A DNA stretch of 12,955 nt from JBEKZD01 sp050013395. Its GTDB lineage: Bacteria > Verrucomicrobiota > Verrucomicrobiia > Palsa-1439. The DNA lies in contig JBEKFI010000099.1 of assembly GCA_050013395.1 (NCBI GenBank), positions 1 through 12,955 on the forward strand, given 5' to 3'. How positions within the stretch are numbered: the stretch's first letter is position 1; each line of letters starts with the position of its first letter. The notes below the pieces were generated by a model that saw nothing but the letters and a program-made list of their open reading frames with translations, ran no database searches and was not told the origin of the DNA. Both the position numbers and the translations under genes were made by a program. Of the stretch, positions 1-8,026 are shown one piece after another.

Positions 1-2190
<2,190 letters not shown>

Positions 2191-2255
2191 GGGATCAGGC
2201 GGTAGTGTTCTAATAAAATATAGGCCGTTGCGCACACACAAGAGGGAAGGCACAA

Positions 2256-2684
2256 TTAACTGACCCCTTCACGCCGATTTGCTGTTGCTGGCCTTTTCTG
2301 ATTTGAATCGAGATCGTGAATGAGTTGGAGTGGATGGTTACCGCCCGTTCCAAAACGGCCAGTCACCTCTTCCCCTTGATCTCGACCGCTCGCGCTCTCA
2401 AAATAAGGGAAGAATTTATTTTCAAAATCATCGTGAGACATCCCTTCCGCAAAATCTCTAACAACCAGTTTGTCAATATGACGCCCGCGTCTTGAATGGA
2501 TCTCAACCTCGATGTTCTCACCATTAAACCTTTTAAGCCGACGATAAGAGTCGTCACAATTCGAGATATATTCTGCTATGCCTCTGCCATGACTACGACC
2601 GCCACGCCACTTTTCGAGTTGCGTTTCTAGCAATTTGCCCCAGTTAACTCGGACTTCATCAGCCAATTGCGTTTTAGCGTTCAT
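2256..2684 (-). pseudogene. GHKL-type (HATPase_c) ATPase, truncated after the G2 box
   Basis: The 142-aa reading frame starts like a MutL/Hsp90-type ATPase. The N box has Glu38 and Asn42 with the MutL spacing (E-x-x-x-N-x-x-D). The G1 box is D77-F-A-E-G-M, and the G2 box is G109-R-F-G-T-G-G. The last 27 residues do not look like the remaining ATPase strands, and the C-terminal domain that GHKL proteins need is absent. Just after the G2 box the +1 frame would give a more ATPase-like strand (S-F-T-I-S-I-Q-I-R-K-G), suggesting a frameshift near 2340. The stop lies inside a repeat-like stretch carrying CTGACCCC at 2260-2267. The start is good: GGAGG lies 7 nt upstream of the ATG, and it overlaps the preceding gene by ATGA, so translation was coupled. 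Base composition is AT-richer than the flanks. I read it as a decayed gene of an accessory, possibly defence-related, cassette; the function is unknown. Confidence 0.65.
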
Positions 2685-3340
2685 GAATAACCCTCCAAGA
2701 GTTCTTTTCTAATTTTCGAAAACTTCTCATTCAAAAGTTGGTGAACCTGACGCAACAAAGGATCCTTTTCGGAAAAGTTCTTAACCGTGGCGTCAACATT
2801 CTTAATTCGATTGTGAATGATGCTACGTTTCGTGTGCCAGCTAATGCCGTAAAAATATAAAATATCCGTCTCCACAATTTGCTCTGGATGACCCGAACTA
2901 AATTTCTCATAGGCTGGAGTTTTCTTAAGCCGCTTGTATGGGGCCTCATCCATTGAACTGATTTCTCGATTCGCAGCACCAGACCCTGCATTTGAGCCAA
3001 CGCTGTGATGATGAATCAGGGCAACGAGATCAGCATATTGACGCTTCGAAATTTCTGTCAGGCTGTAACCTGACATTTCAGAACCTGTGAGAAGAGCTTT
3101 CTTACCCTTCATCTCTCCAACGCGCTTCATCACTGTCTGTGAACATGGAAACTCGCGGTAGCCGCGCAATGAGTGCTTTTCTGGATTAATTAGCCAACAC
3201 TCTAAAACGATGTCTTCTGGTGTAAATTTTAGACCAAGTTCCTTGCTACGACCGACAATCCAGATAATCAATTTCTCGGTCGAAAGTTTTTTCAACTCTT
3301 CAATTTCATCGTTCTGCGCCACTTTTGGGTTTAAATCCAT
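2681..3340 (-). CDS. Unrecognised 219-aa protein, winged-helix-like N-terminal half
   Basis: I do not recognise this family. Residues of roughly 25-110 read like a winged-helix DNA-binding or adaptor domain: helices with F-T-P-E-D-I-V-L-E-C-W, then N-P-E-K-H-S-L-R-G-Y, a helix, and a wing-like Y-S-L-T-E-I-S-K-R-Q-Y ending ('L-T-x-x-G' style). The C-terminal half (about 130-219) is charged and probably helical, with no cysteine pairs, membrane segment or signal peptide. The ATG lies one base after the vapC stop, and the 3' end overlaps the GHKL gene by 4 nt, so the three are co-transcribed. Its codons are AT-richer than those of vapC or acnA, suggesting horizontal origin. The partnership with a GHKL ATPase suggests a two-component accessory module. 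The coding call is firm because of the tight packing; the function is inference only. Confidence 0.75.
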   Translation of the reverse strand: MDLNPKVAQNDEIEELKKLSTEKLIIWIVGRSKELGLKFTPEDIVLECWLINPEKHSLRGYREFPCSQTVMKRVGEMKGKKALLTGSEMSGYSLTEISKRQYADLVALIHHHSVGSNAGSGAANREISSMDEAPYKRLKKTPAYEKFSSGHPEQIVETDILYFYGISWHTKRSIIHNRIKNVDATVKNFSEKDPLLRQVHQLLNEKFSKIRKELLEGYS

Positions 3341-3341
3341 A

Positions 3342-3749
3342 TTATTTCAGCCAGTTGATTTTGATTTCGCCCTCGACCGCCTTGAAGTCAGGGTCGCCGG
3401 TAATCAGTTCGGCGTTGCGCAGCTTGGCCAGTGCGGCAGCGAAGGCGTCGGCGTAGGCCAGTTTGCCGCTGGCTTTGTAGCGGGCGGCTTGGCGAACCAA
3501 GTGCAGGTCAGATTCGACAGGGATGATCTCAATCGGCATCGTTGCCATGTCTTTGGCCTTCTGTTCAGCGACTTCCAGTGAAACCTTGCGGATGGTGTTG
3601 TAGTACACCTCGCCCCAGTTCACCACACAGAGCAGCAGCTTATGCGTGCCGTGGTCCGCTTTCGCGAGCAGCTTCTCGACCTCGACCGCCGCCGGCTCGT
3701 CCTCAAAAAACGCCAGCAGCGCCCAGCTATCCAGAACTTTTGTCGCCAT
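3342..3749 (-). CDS. vapC: PIN-domain ribonuclease toxin, VapC family
   Basis: VapC toxins are Mg-dependent RNases that cleave tRNA or rRNA and are neutralised by a cognate VapB. The 135-aa product has a full PIN-domain signature: Asp7 in V-L-D-S-W-A-L-L-A-F, Glu47 in N-W-G-E-V-Y-Y, Asp101 in Y-A-D-A-F-A-A-A-L-A, and Asp119 in T-G-D-P-D-F. Length and ending (E-I-K-I-N-W-L-K) are typical, so it appears intact. A GGGGG run lies about 10 nt upstream of the ATG. It sits downstream of an AbrB-like antitoxin gene, but a 90-nt repeat separates them instead of the usual overlap. Its stop is one base before the next gene, forming one minus-strand transcription unit. Cleavage target cannot be read from sequence. 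Confidence 0.9.
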   Translation of the reverse strand: MATKVLDSWALLAFFEDEPAAVEVEKLLAKADHGTHKLLLCVVNWGEVYYNTIRKVSLEVAEQKAKDMATMPIEIIPVESDLHLVRQAARYKASGKLAYADAFAAALAKLRNAELITGDPDFKAVEGEIKINWLK

Positions 3750-3752
3750 AAT

Positions 3753-3841
3753 GGTTATTCCCCCGACCCGGTCGCGACACGAATGTCGCTCCTACGGTTT
3801 TGCCTGCGGTAATTCGCGTTCATCCGTGTGAATCCGTGGCT
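3753..3841. repeat. REP-like dispersed repeat between vapB and vapC
   Basis: The gap contains a hairpin GCGACA-CGAA-TGTCGC at 3774-3789 within a 'gtcgcgacacgaatgtcgct' context, followed by a 'catccgtgtgaatccgtggc' stretch at 3821-3840. Both resemble short sequences dispersed in many bacterial genomes. The right end of the repeat supplies the vapB stop codon (3840-3842 on the minus strand). It was probably inserted into a formerly compact vapBC pair. The copy number in the genome is not visible here. Confidence 0.6.
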
Positions 3842-4085
3842 ACAGTTCCCGTTCGCGCTTGCGGTCGTCCATCAAAGCCTTCAAGACCCCGGTGCCCTTG
3901 AGCGAACCCCGCAGGCTCTTGATGTATTTCGGCGTGATCGGCTTGAGAACAATGTGATCGCCCTCGGCGTACACCTGCGCCCGCGTGCCCTCCTCAATCT
4001 CGAACTCCTTGCGCAGCCGGCGCGGAATCACCACCTGACCCTTTACGGTGAAGCAGATGGTGTCAGTTGCATGTGTTGTCTTCAT
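3840..4085 (-). CDS. vapB: AbrB/SpoVT-type antitoxin, VapB family
   Basis: This is an 81-aa swapped-hairpin AbrB-type DNA-binding antitoxin expected to bind and inhibit the VapC encoded downstream and to repress the operon. The AbrB core is clear at about residues 10-50: F-T-V-K-G-Q-V-V-I-P-R-R-L-R-K, then E-I-E-E-G-T-R-A-Q-V, and H-I-V-L-K-P-I. The C-terminal tail (about 52-81), rich in Lys and Arg, is the expected toxin-binding arm. I chose the ATG at 4085 rather than a TTG three codons upstream: AGGA lies 9 nt before the ATG but abuts the TTG. The stop codon lies at the edge of the repeat that separates it from vapC, so the native C-terminus may have been slightly altered by that insertion. 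Confidence 0.85.
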   Translation of the reverse strand: MKTTHATDTICFTVKGQVVIPRRLRKEFEIEEGTRAQVYAEGDHIVLKPITPKYIKSLRGSLKGTGVLKALMDDRKREREL

Positions 4086-4093
4086 GATGCACA

Positions 4094-4122
4094 ATCCTAC
4101 GCGATGGAAGAAAGTAAGTCAA
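4094..4122 (-). promoter_or_regulatory. Candidate sigma70 promoter for vapB
   Basis: On the minus strand TTGACT (4122-4117) and TAGGAT (4099-4094) are separated by 17 nt. Transcription would begin within a few bases of the vapB ATG at 4085, implying a nearly leaderless message; the -10 box would also contain the AGGA I used as ribosome site, so one of the two readings is wrong. A perfect AGCAC-TT-GTGCT palindrome at 4155-4166, upstream of the -35, is a possible regulator site. Confidence 0.45.
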
Positions 4123-4203
4123 TAGCAAAATTAGTTGGAAATAAGAATTACTGTAGCACTTGTGCTGACGCGGATGACATGCCACGATTATGCGTCGCAA
4201 ACA

Positions 4204-4230
4204 AAAGGGAGGCCGGTCGGGCCTCTCTTT
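4204..4230 (+). terminator. Strong rho-independent terminator, possibly bidirectional
   Basis: GGGAGGCC (4207-4214) pairs with GGCCTCTC (4220-4227) around a 5-nt loop, with one G-T pair. The flanking AAA/TTT extend the stem to 11 bp. It is followed by TTTCT on the plus strand and preceded by AAAA, which gives a T-run on the minus strand. It lies between the divergent vapB and sufC genes, so no annotated gene ends at it. It may insulate the suf promoter, end a small RNA, or be left from a lost upstream gene. Confidence 0.75.
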
Positions 4231-4308
4231 CTCGTGGGGCAGGCTCGTTCAATTATTAAGGCGGCGTTCACATCCTCGAACTAGGACACTGCCGATCGGG
4301 CCACGAGC

Positions 4309-4336
4309 TTGACAAAACTATTGGTGCAGTTATAGT
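4309..4336 (+). promoter_or_regulatory. Near-consensus sigma70 promoter of the suf operon
   Basis: TTGACA at 4309-4314 and TATAGT at 4331-4336 are spaced by 16 nt. Transcription should start near 4343, giving a leader of about 40 nt before sufC. The -10 box overlaps a possible GTG at 4335 in the sufC frame, which therefore cannot be the translation start. No second strong promoter is evident before sufB or sufS. Confidence 0.7.
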
Positions 4337-4346
4337 GGCTTTAAAC

Positions 4347-4363
4347 AGGACAAAACGTGTCCT
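4347..4363. promoter_or_regulatory. Palindromic candidate operator at the suf transcription start
   Basis: AGGACA-AAACG-TGTCCT is a perfect 6-bp inverted repeat with a 5-bp spacer, a few bases downstream of the predicted start point. A further AGGACA half-site occurs at 4283-4288. Position and symmetry fit a dimeric repressor blocking the promoter. Suf operons are often controlled by Rrf2-family (IscR/SufR) or iron regulators, but the site does not match an operator I can name. Confidence 0.5.
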
Positions 4364-4382
4364 ATTCGAAATGGGTGCTGGA

Positions 4383-5147
4383 ATGCATGACACATTCGAG
4401 GTGCAGAATCTGCATGTAAGAATTGAGGAGCGCGAGATTCTCAAGGGGTTGAACCTGATCATCCGCAAGGGTGAAGTCCACGCCCTGATGGGGCCGAACG
4501 GTTCGGGCAAGAGTACGCTGGCCTACGCGTTGATGGGCCACCCGAAGTACACGGTCACCGAGGGCAAGATACTGATGAAGGGTCAGAACCTTCTCGAAAT
4601 GGAGCCGGACGAGCGCGCCCGTCTCGGACTTTTCCTGGCGTTTCAATATCCTTGCGAGGTGCCCGGTGTGCGTATGAGCAATTTCCTGCGATTGGCGGTC
4701 AGTGCCCGCGCCGGCAAAGAGATCGACGTGATGGAGTTTTACGACAGGATCGAGAAAACCATGAAACGCCTCGACATGGGCGAGCAGTTCATGAAGCGTT
4801 ACCTGAACGAGGGCTTTTCAGGCGGCGAGAAGAAGCGCAACGAGATTCTGCAGATGATGATGCTTCAGCCGGAATTTGCAGTGATGGATGAGACCGACTC
4901 CGGCCTGGACATCGACGCCCTGAGGATCGTCTCGCGCGGCGTCAACGAACTGCGCGGACCTGATCTGGGCATTCTGATCATCACGCACTACGAACGGATT
5001 CTGCGTTATATCACGCCCGATGTCGTCCACATTCTGGTTGACGGCAAGATCGTGAAGTCGGGTGGAGCCGATCTGGCGGCGCATCTGGAGGAGCACGGGT
5101 ACGACTGGATAATCAAGGAAGGTGAACCAACGCCCGTGAAGGCGTAA
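4383..5147 (+). CDS. sufC: SufC, Fe-S cluster assembly ATPase
   Basis: SufC is the cytosolic ABC-type ATPase that drives conformational change of the SufBCD scaffold during Fe-S cluster assembly. The 254-aa product has Walker A G-P-N-G-S-G-K-S-T (37-45, Lys43), the SufC-type signature F-S-G-G-E-K-K-R-N-E, Walker B with Asp169-Glu170 in M-D-E-T-D-S-G-L-D-I-D, and an H-loop His202 in I-T-H-Y-E-R. Length is close to E. coli SufC (248 aa) and there is no membrane segment. I start at ATG 4383 because homologues begin just before the V-Q-N-L-H-V strand. ATG 4371 (four residues longer) is possible, and GTG 4335 overlaps the promoter -10. Neither ATG has a strong ribosome site. It is first gene of the operon, and sufB follows after 10 nt. 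Confidence 0.96.
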   Translation: MHDTFEVQNLHVRIEEREILKGLNLIIRKGEVHALMGPNGSGKSTLAYALMGHPKYTVTEGKILMKGQNLLEMEPDERARLGLFLAFQYPCEVPGVRMSNFLRLAVSARAGKEIDVMEFYDRIEKTMKRLDMGEQFMKRYLNEGFSGGEKKRNEILQMMMLQPEFAVMDETDSGLDIDALRIVSRGVNELRGPDLGILIITHYERILRYITPDVVHILVDGKIVKSGGADLAAHLEEHGYDWIIKEGEPTPVKA

Positions 5148-5157
5148 GGAAGAAATC

Positions 5158-6567
5158 ATGAGCACACCGACAACAGAGCCGATTCTCCGCGGCACGTACA
5201 AGGAAGGCTTTCACGATGACCTCAAGCCGGTGCACACAGTCCAGAAAGGCCCGAAGCACGAGGTCATCGATTACATGTGCGACGTGAAAGGCGAGCCGGA
5301 CTGGATGCGTGAATTTCGACATCGCAGCTTGGACATCTTCCCGAAAAAGGATTTGCCGCAGTGGCTTCCCGGTTTGCGCGATGAGATCGACTACGACGAC
5401 ATCACCTACTACGTCAGCGCCGTGGAGAAGTCTGCCAACCGTTGGGAGGACGTGCCGGTGGAAATCCGTCGGACCTACGACAAACTGGGCATTGCCAAGG
5501 AAGAACAGAAGCTGCTGGGTGGATTAGGCGCGCAGATCGACAGCGAGATGGCCTACCACAACATCCAGGAGTCGCTCGCGAAGAAAGGCATCATCTTCCT
5601 CAGTTGCGATGACGGTCTGAAGCAGTATCCGGAAATCTTCAAGGCGCACTTTGCCAAGGCGATCCCGCCCGAGGACAACAAGTTCGCCGCGCTGAACTCG
5701 GCGTTCTGGAGCGGCGGCTCGTTCGTGTACATCCCCAAGGGCGTGAAGTGCGACATCCCGCTGTCGGTTTACTTCCGGATCAACGCCGAACAGTTCGGCC
5801 AGTTCGAGCGAACGCTGATCATTTGCGAGGACGATTCCTTCTGCCATTACGTCGAAGGATGCTCCGCGCCGATTTACACCACCAACTCGTTGCACGCGGC
5901 TGTCGTCGAGATTTTCGTCAAGGAACGCGCCCGTTGCCGCTACACGACGATCCAGAACTGGAGCACGGACGTTTACAACCTGGTGACCAAGCGCGCCTTT
6001 GCGTACAAGAAAGCGGTCATGGAATGGGTTGACGGCAATCTCGGCTCAGGGCGCACCGTCAAGTATCCGTCGGTCTATATGCTCGGCGAAGGCGCCCACG
6101 GTGAAATCCTCAGCCTCGCTTCCGCAGACAGGAACATGTGGCAGGACGCAGGCGCGAAGCTCGTGTTCTACGCGCCGAATTGCACGGGCCGCATCAACTC
6201 CAAATCCATCAGCGGGCACGGCGGGCGCGCCTCGTATCGTGGCCTCGTGCAGGTCAACCCGCAGGCGCAGAACTGTCGTGTGCAGGTGAACTGCGACGCG
6301 TTGATTCTCGATGAGAAGAGCCGCTCGGACACGTATCCCGTCATGGAAACAGATGGCGACCTCGTCACGGTCGAACACGAAGCCAGCGTGTCGAACGTCT
6401 CGGAAGAACAACTCTTCTATCTGATGAGCCGCGGGATTCGGAAGGAAGACGCCGTTTCGATGATTGTCAACGGTTTTATCGAACCCATCGTGAAAGAGCT
6501 TCCGATGGAGTTCGCAGTCGAGATCAATCGACTGATCAATCTGCAAATGGAAGGCTCGGTCGGCTAA
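5158..6567 (+). CDS. sufB: SufB, Fe-S cluster scaffold subunit
   Basis: SufB forms the SufBC2D scaffold on which nascent Fe-S clusters are built from SufS-derived sulfur. The 469-aa protein is complete. Conserved blocks include C-E-D-D-S-F-C-H-Y-V-E-G-C-S-A-P (middle), S-G-H-G-G-R-A-S-Y-R-G-L-V-Q, V-E-H-E-A-S-V-S and the C-terminal M-E-G-S-V-G. Cys379 (N-C-D-A-L-I-L) and Glu408 (H-E-A) align by position with the key E. coli residues Cys405 and Glu434, both 26 residues earlier as expected from the shorter protein. The segment after Cys379 reads K-S-R-S-D-T, like Firmicutes-type SufB rather than the C-G-A-H-T form of E. coli. AAGGAAG six bases before the ATG is a good ribosome site. A 109-nt gap with repeats separates it from sufD. 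Confidence 0.97.
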   Translation: MSTPTTEPILRGTYKEGFHDDLKPVHTVQKGPKHEVIDYMCDVKGEPDWMREFRHRSLDIFPKKDLPQWLPGLRDEIDYDDITYYVSAVEKSANRWEDVPVEIRRTYDKLGIAKEEQKLLGGLGAQIDSEMAYHNIQESLAKKGIIFLSCDDGLKQYPEIFKAHFAKAIPPEDNKFAALNSAFWSGGSFVYIPKGVKCDIPLSVYFRINAEQFGQFERTLIICEDDSFCHYVEGCSAPIYTTNSLHAAVVEIFVKERARCRYTTIQNWSTDVYNLVTKRAFAYKKAVMEWVDGNLGSGRTVKYPSVYMLGEGAHGEILSLASADRNMWQDAGAKLVFYAPNCTGRINSKSISGHGGRASYRGLVQVNPQAQNCRVQVNCDALILDEKSRSDTYPVMETDGDLVTVEHEASVSNVSEEQLFYLMSRGIRKEDAVSMIVNGFIEPIVKELPMEFAVEINRLINLQMEGSVG

Positions 6568-6576
6568 GGCATGAAC

Positions 6577-6660
6577 GTTAAAAAGGTTAAAACCGATAAA
6601 GCCGTTAAAAGAATAAGAGAGAGAGCACCTTGACATTCTAACCATTTTTCCGGTTTTAAC
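6577..6660. repeat. GTTAAAA-type short repeats with inverted ends, sufB-sufD gap
   Basis: Between sufB and sufD the AT-rich stretch carries GTTAAAA at 6577-6583, 6586-6592 and 6604-6610, and the reverse TTTTAAC at 6654-6660. GTTAAAACCG (6586-6595) and CGGTTTTAAC (6651-6660) form a perfect 10-bp inverted repeat around a 55-nt loop. It looks like a small dispersed palindromic element inserted into the operon. A TTGACA at about 6630 has no convincing -10 partner. Confidence 0.6.
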
Positions 6661-6676
6661 GATTTCAGCTCCACCC

Positions 6677-7912
6677 ATGACAACAGGATTCTCCCAACAA
6701 ACGGTCGAAGCGATCTCCTCGGGTGAACCTCCGTGGTTGAAGTCGCAACGACTCTCCGCGTGGCAAACGTTCGAGAGGCTCCCCCTCCCCACTCGTCGCG
6801 ATCTTGAGTGGCAGCGCTTCGACATGCGCGCACTCAACCTTGGCAAAGTCATGTTTCCGCTCGACGGCCAGTCGACGATTTCTGAGAGGCTGAGCAGTTT
6901 GCCCGCTGATCTGGCCGGCAAAGGCGTGATCTTCTGCGACCTGCAGACTGCGCTCGCGAAGCATGGCAACCTCGTGAAGGAATACTTGGGCAAGAGCATC
7001 GCGCCTGATGAACCAATGAAGTTCTACGCGCTGCATGCGGCGTTGTGGAAAACGGGAGCGTTCCTTTACGTGCCACGCGATCTACGAGTCACGATCCCGC
7101 TGGAAATCGTCTATGAATTCAGCGGCCAAAACACAGCAGGTTTCCCCCACACCCTCGTGGTGATCGAGCCCGGCGCCGAGGCAACGCTAGCGCAGAAGTT
7201 TGTCGGCGGTCCGACCGTGGGCAGCAACGGAGTGCCAAGCGTACACGCCAGCGGCACCGAAGTGTTCGTCAAGGAAGGCGGCCACCTGCATTACATCAGC
7301 CTGCAGAACTTCTCGCCCAACGTCTTCGATTTCACGCTGAAACGCGCCCACGTGGCCCGCGACGCTGAGATCGACTGGGTGCTGGGCATGTTTGGCAGCT
7401 CGTTCATGCGGTACGATGTGCAATGCGCGATGGAAGGCCCGGGCGGCACGAGCTTCATGTACGCAGTCGGCGTGGGAACAGATAAACAGCAGTTCGGCCA
7501 GTTCACCAAGCAGCACCACAAGACGGGCGACACTGTAAGCGATCTGCTTTTCAAGAACGTCTATCGCGATGCCGCCGTTGGGAATTACGCTGGTCTCATC
7601 AAGGTCGAGAAGAACGCCAACGGCACGAACGCCTACCAGGCCAATCGCAACCTCGTCCTGAGCGATAAGGTCAAGTGTGATACACGGCCTATCTTGGAAA
7701 TCGAGTCAAACCAGTTGCGGTGCACGCACGGCGCGACCGTCGGGCGGCTCGACGAAAACCAGATTTTTTACCTGCGCAGTCGTGGCCTCACTGCAGAGCA
7801 GGCCCGGGACGTCCTGATCGAGGCGTTTCTTGAGCCTGTGCTCGCGCGCATCAAGGTCGAGGACGTGCACAAGGAATTTGCGGAGCTGGTGCATAAGAAG
7901 GTGGTACGATGA
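6677..7912 (+). CDS. sufD: SufD, Fe-S cluster scaffold subunit
   Basis: SufD is the SufB paralogue that completes the SufBC2D complex and is needed for iron acquisition by the scaffold. The 411-aa product shows the SufB/SufD beta-helix core (G-A-F-L-Y-V-P-R-D-L-R-V-T-I-P-L; L-H-Y-I-S-L-Q-N-F-S) and the C-terminal signature K-C-D-T-R-P, then C349-T-H351-G-A-T-V-G and D-E-N-Q-I-F-Y-L-R-S-R-G. His351 corresponds to the functional His360 of E. coli SufD. Length is similar to E. coli (423 aa). No clear ribosome site precedes the ATG (upstream reads CAGCTCCACCC), unlike sufB and sufS, perhaps because a repeat element occupies the gap. Transcription presumably continues from sufC-sufB. Confidence 0.95.
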   Translation: MTTGFSQQTVEAISSGEPPWLKSQRLSAWQTFERLPLPTRRDLEWQRFDMRALNLGKVMFPLDGQSTISERLSSLPADLAGKGVIFCDLQTALAKHGNLVKEYLGKSIAPDEPMKFYALHAALWKTGAFLYVPRDLRVTIPLEIVYEFSGQNTAGFPHTLVVIEPGAEATLAQKFVGGPTVGSNGVPSVHASGTEVFVKEGGHLHYISLQNFSPNVFDFTLKRAHVARDAEIDWVLGMFGSSFMRYDVQCAMEGPGGTSFMYAVGVGTDKQQFGQFTKQHHKTGDTVSDLLFKNVYRDAAVGNYAGLIKVEKNANGTNAYQANRNLVLSDKVKCDTRPILEIESNQLRCTHGATVGRLDENQIFYLRSRGLTAEQARDVLIEAFLEPVLARIKVEDVHKEFAELVHKKVVR

Positions 7913-7922
7913 CACGGATTAC

Positions 7923-8005
7923 CCCTCACCTTAATCCTCTCCCCCAAAGGGCGAGGAGACAGCTTTTCCCCTCTCCCTTTCCAAGGGAGAGGGTCAGGGT
8001 GAGGG
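7923..8005. repeat. CCCTCACC...GGTGAGGG palindromic repeat, copy 1
   Basis: The sufD-sufS gap holds an 83-bp palindromic element bounded by CCCTCACC (7923-7930) and GGTGAGGG (7998-8005). Inside lies a strong hairpin CCCTCTCCC...GGGAGAGGG at about 7970-7993. A second, diverged copy is at 9374-9455. Such 'ccctcaccctgaccctctccc' sequences are dispersed in many bacterial genomes. Within an mRNA this could pause RNA polymerase or protect the upstream message from 3' exonucleases. Confidence 0.75.
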
Positions 8006-8026
8006 TTGGTTTCGGAGCTTACAGCC

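Noticed and set aside
3828..4259. Plus-strand frame of 143 aa opposite vapB
   Set aside because: It is antisense to the AbrB-type gene and runs through the vapB promoter and the terminator stem, so it is not a credible gene.
4335..4382. GTG start at 4335 giving a longer SufC
   Set aside because: The codon overlaps the -10 box of the promoter, and the extra residues have no counterpart in the family.
6568..6676. TTGACA in the sufB-sufD gap as an internal promoter
   Set aside because: The best -10 candidate (TTTTAA) is weak and lies inside the inverted repeat.
6046..6999. Open frame of 317 aa on the minus strand across sufB and sufD
   Set aside because: It spans two clear plus-strand genes and the repeat gap between them, with no motif of its own; it is an antisense shadow.
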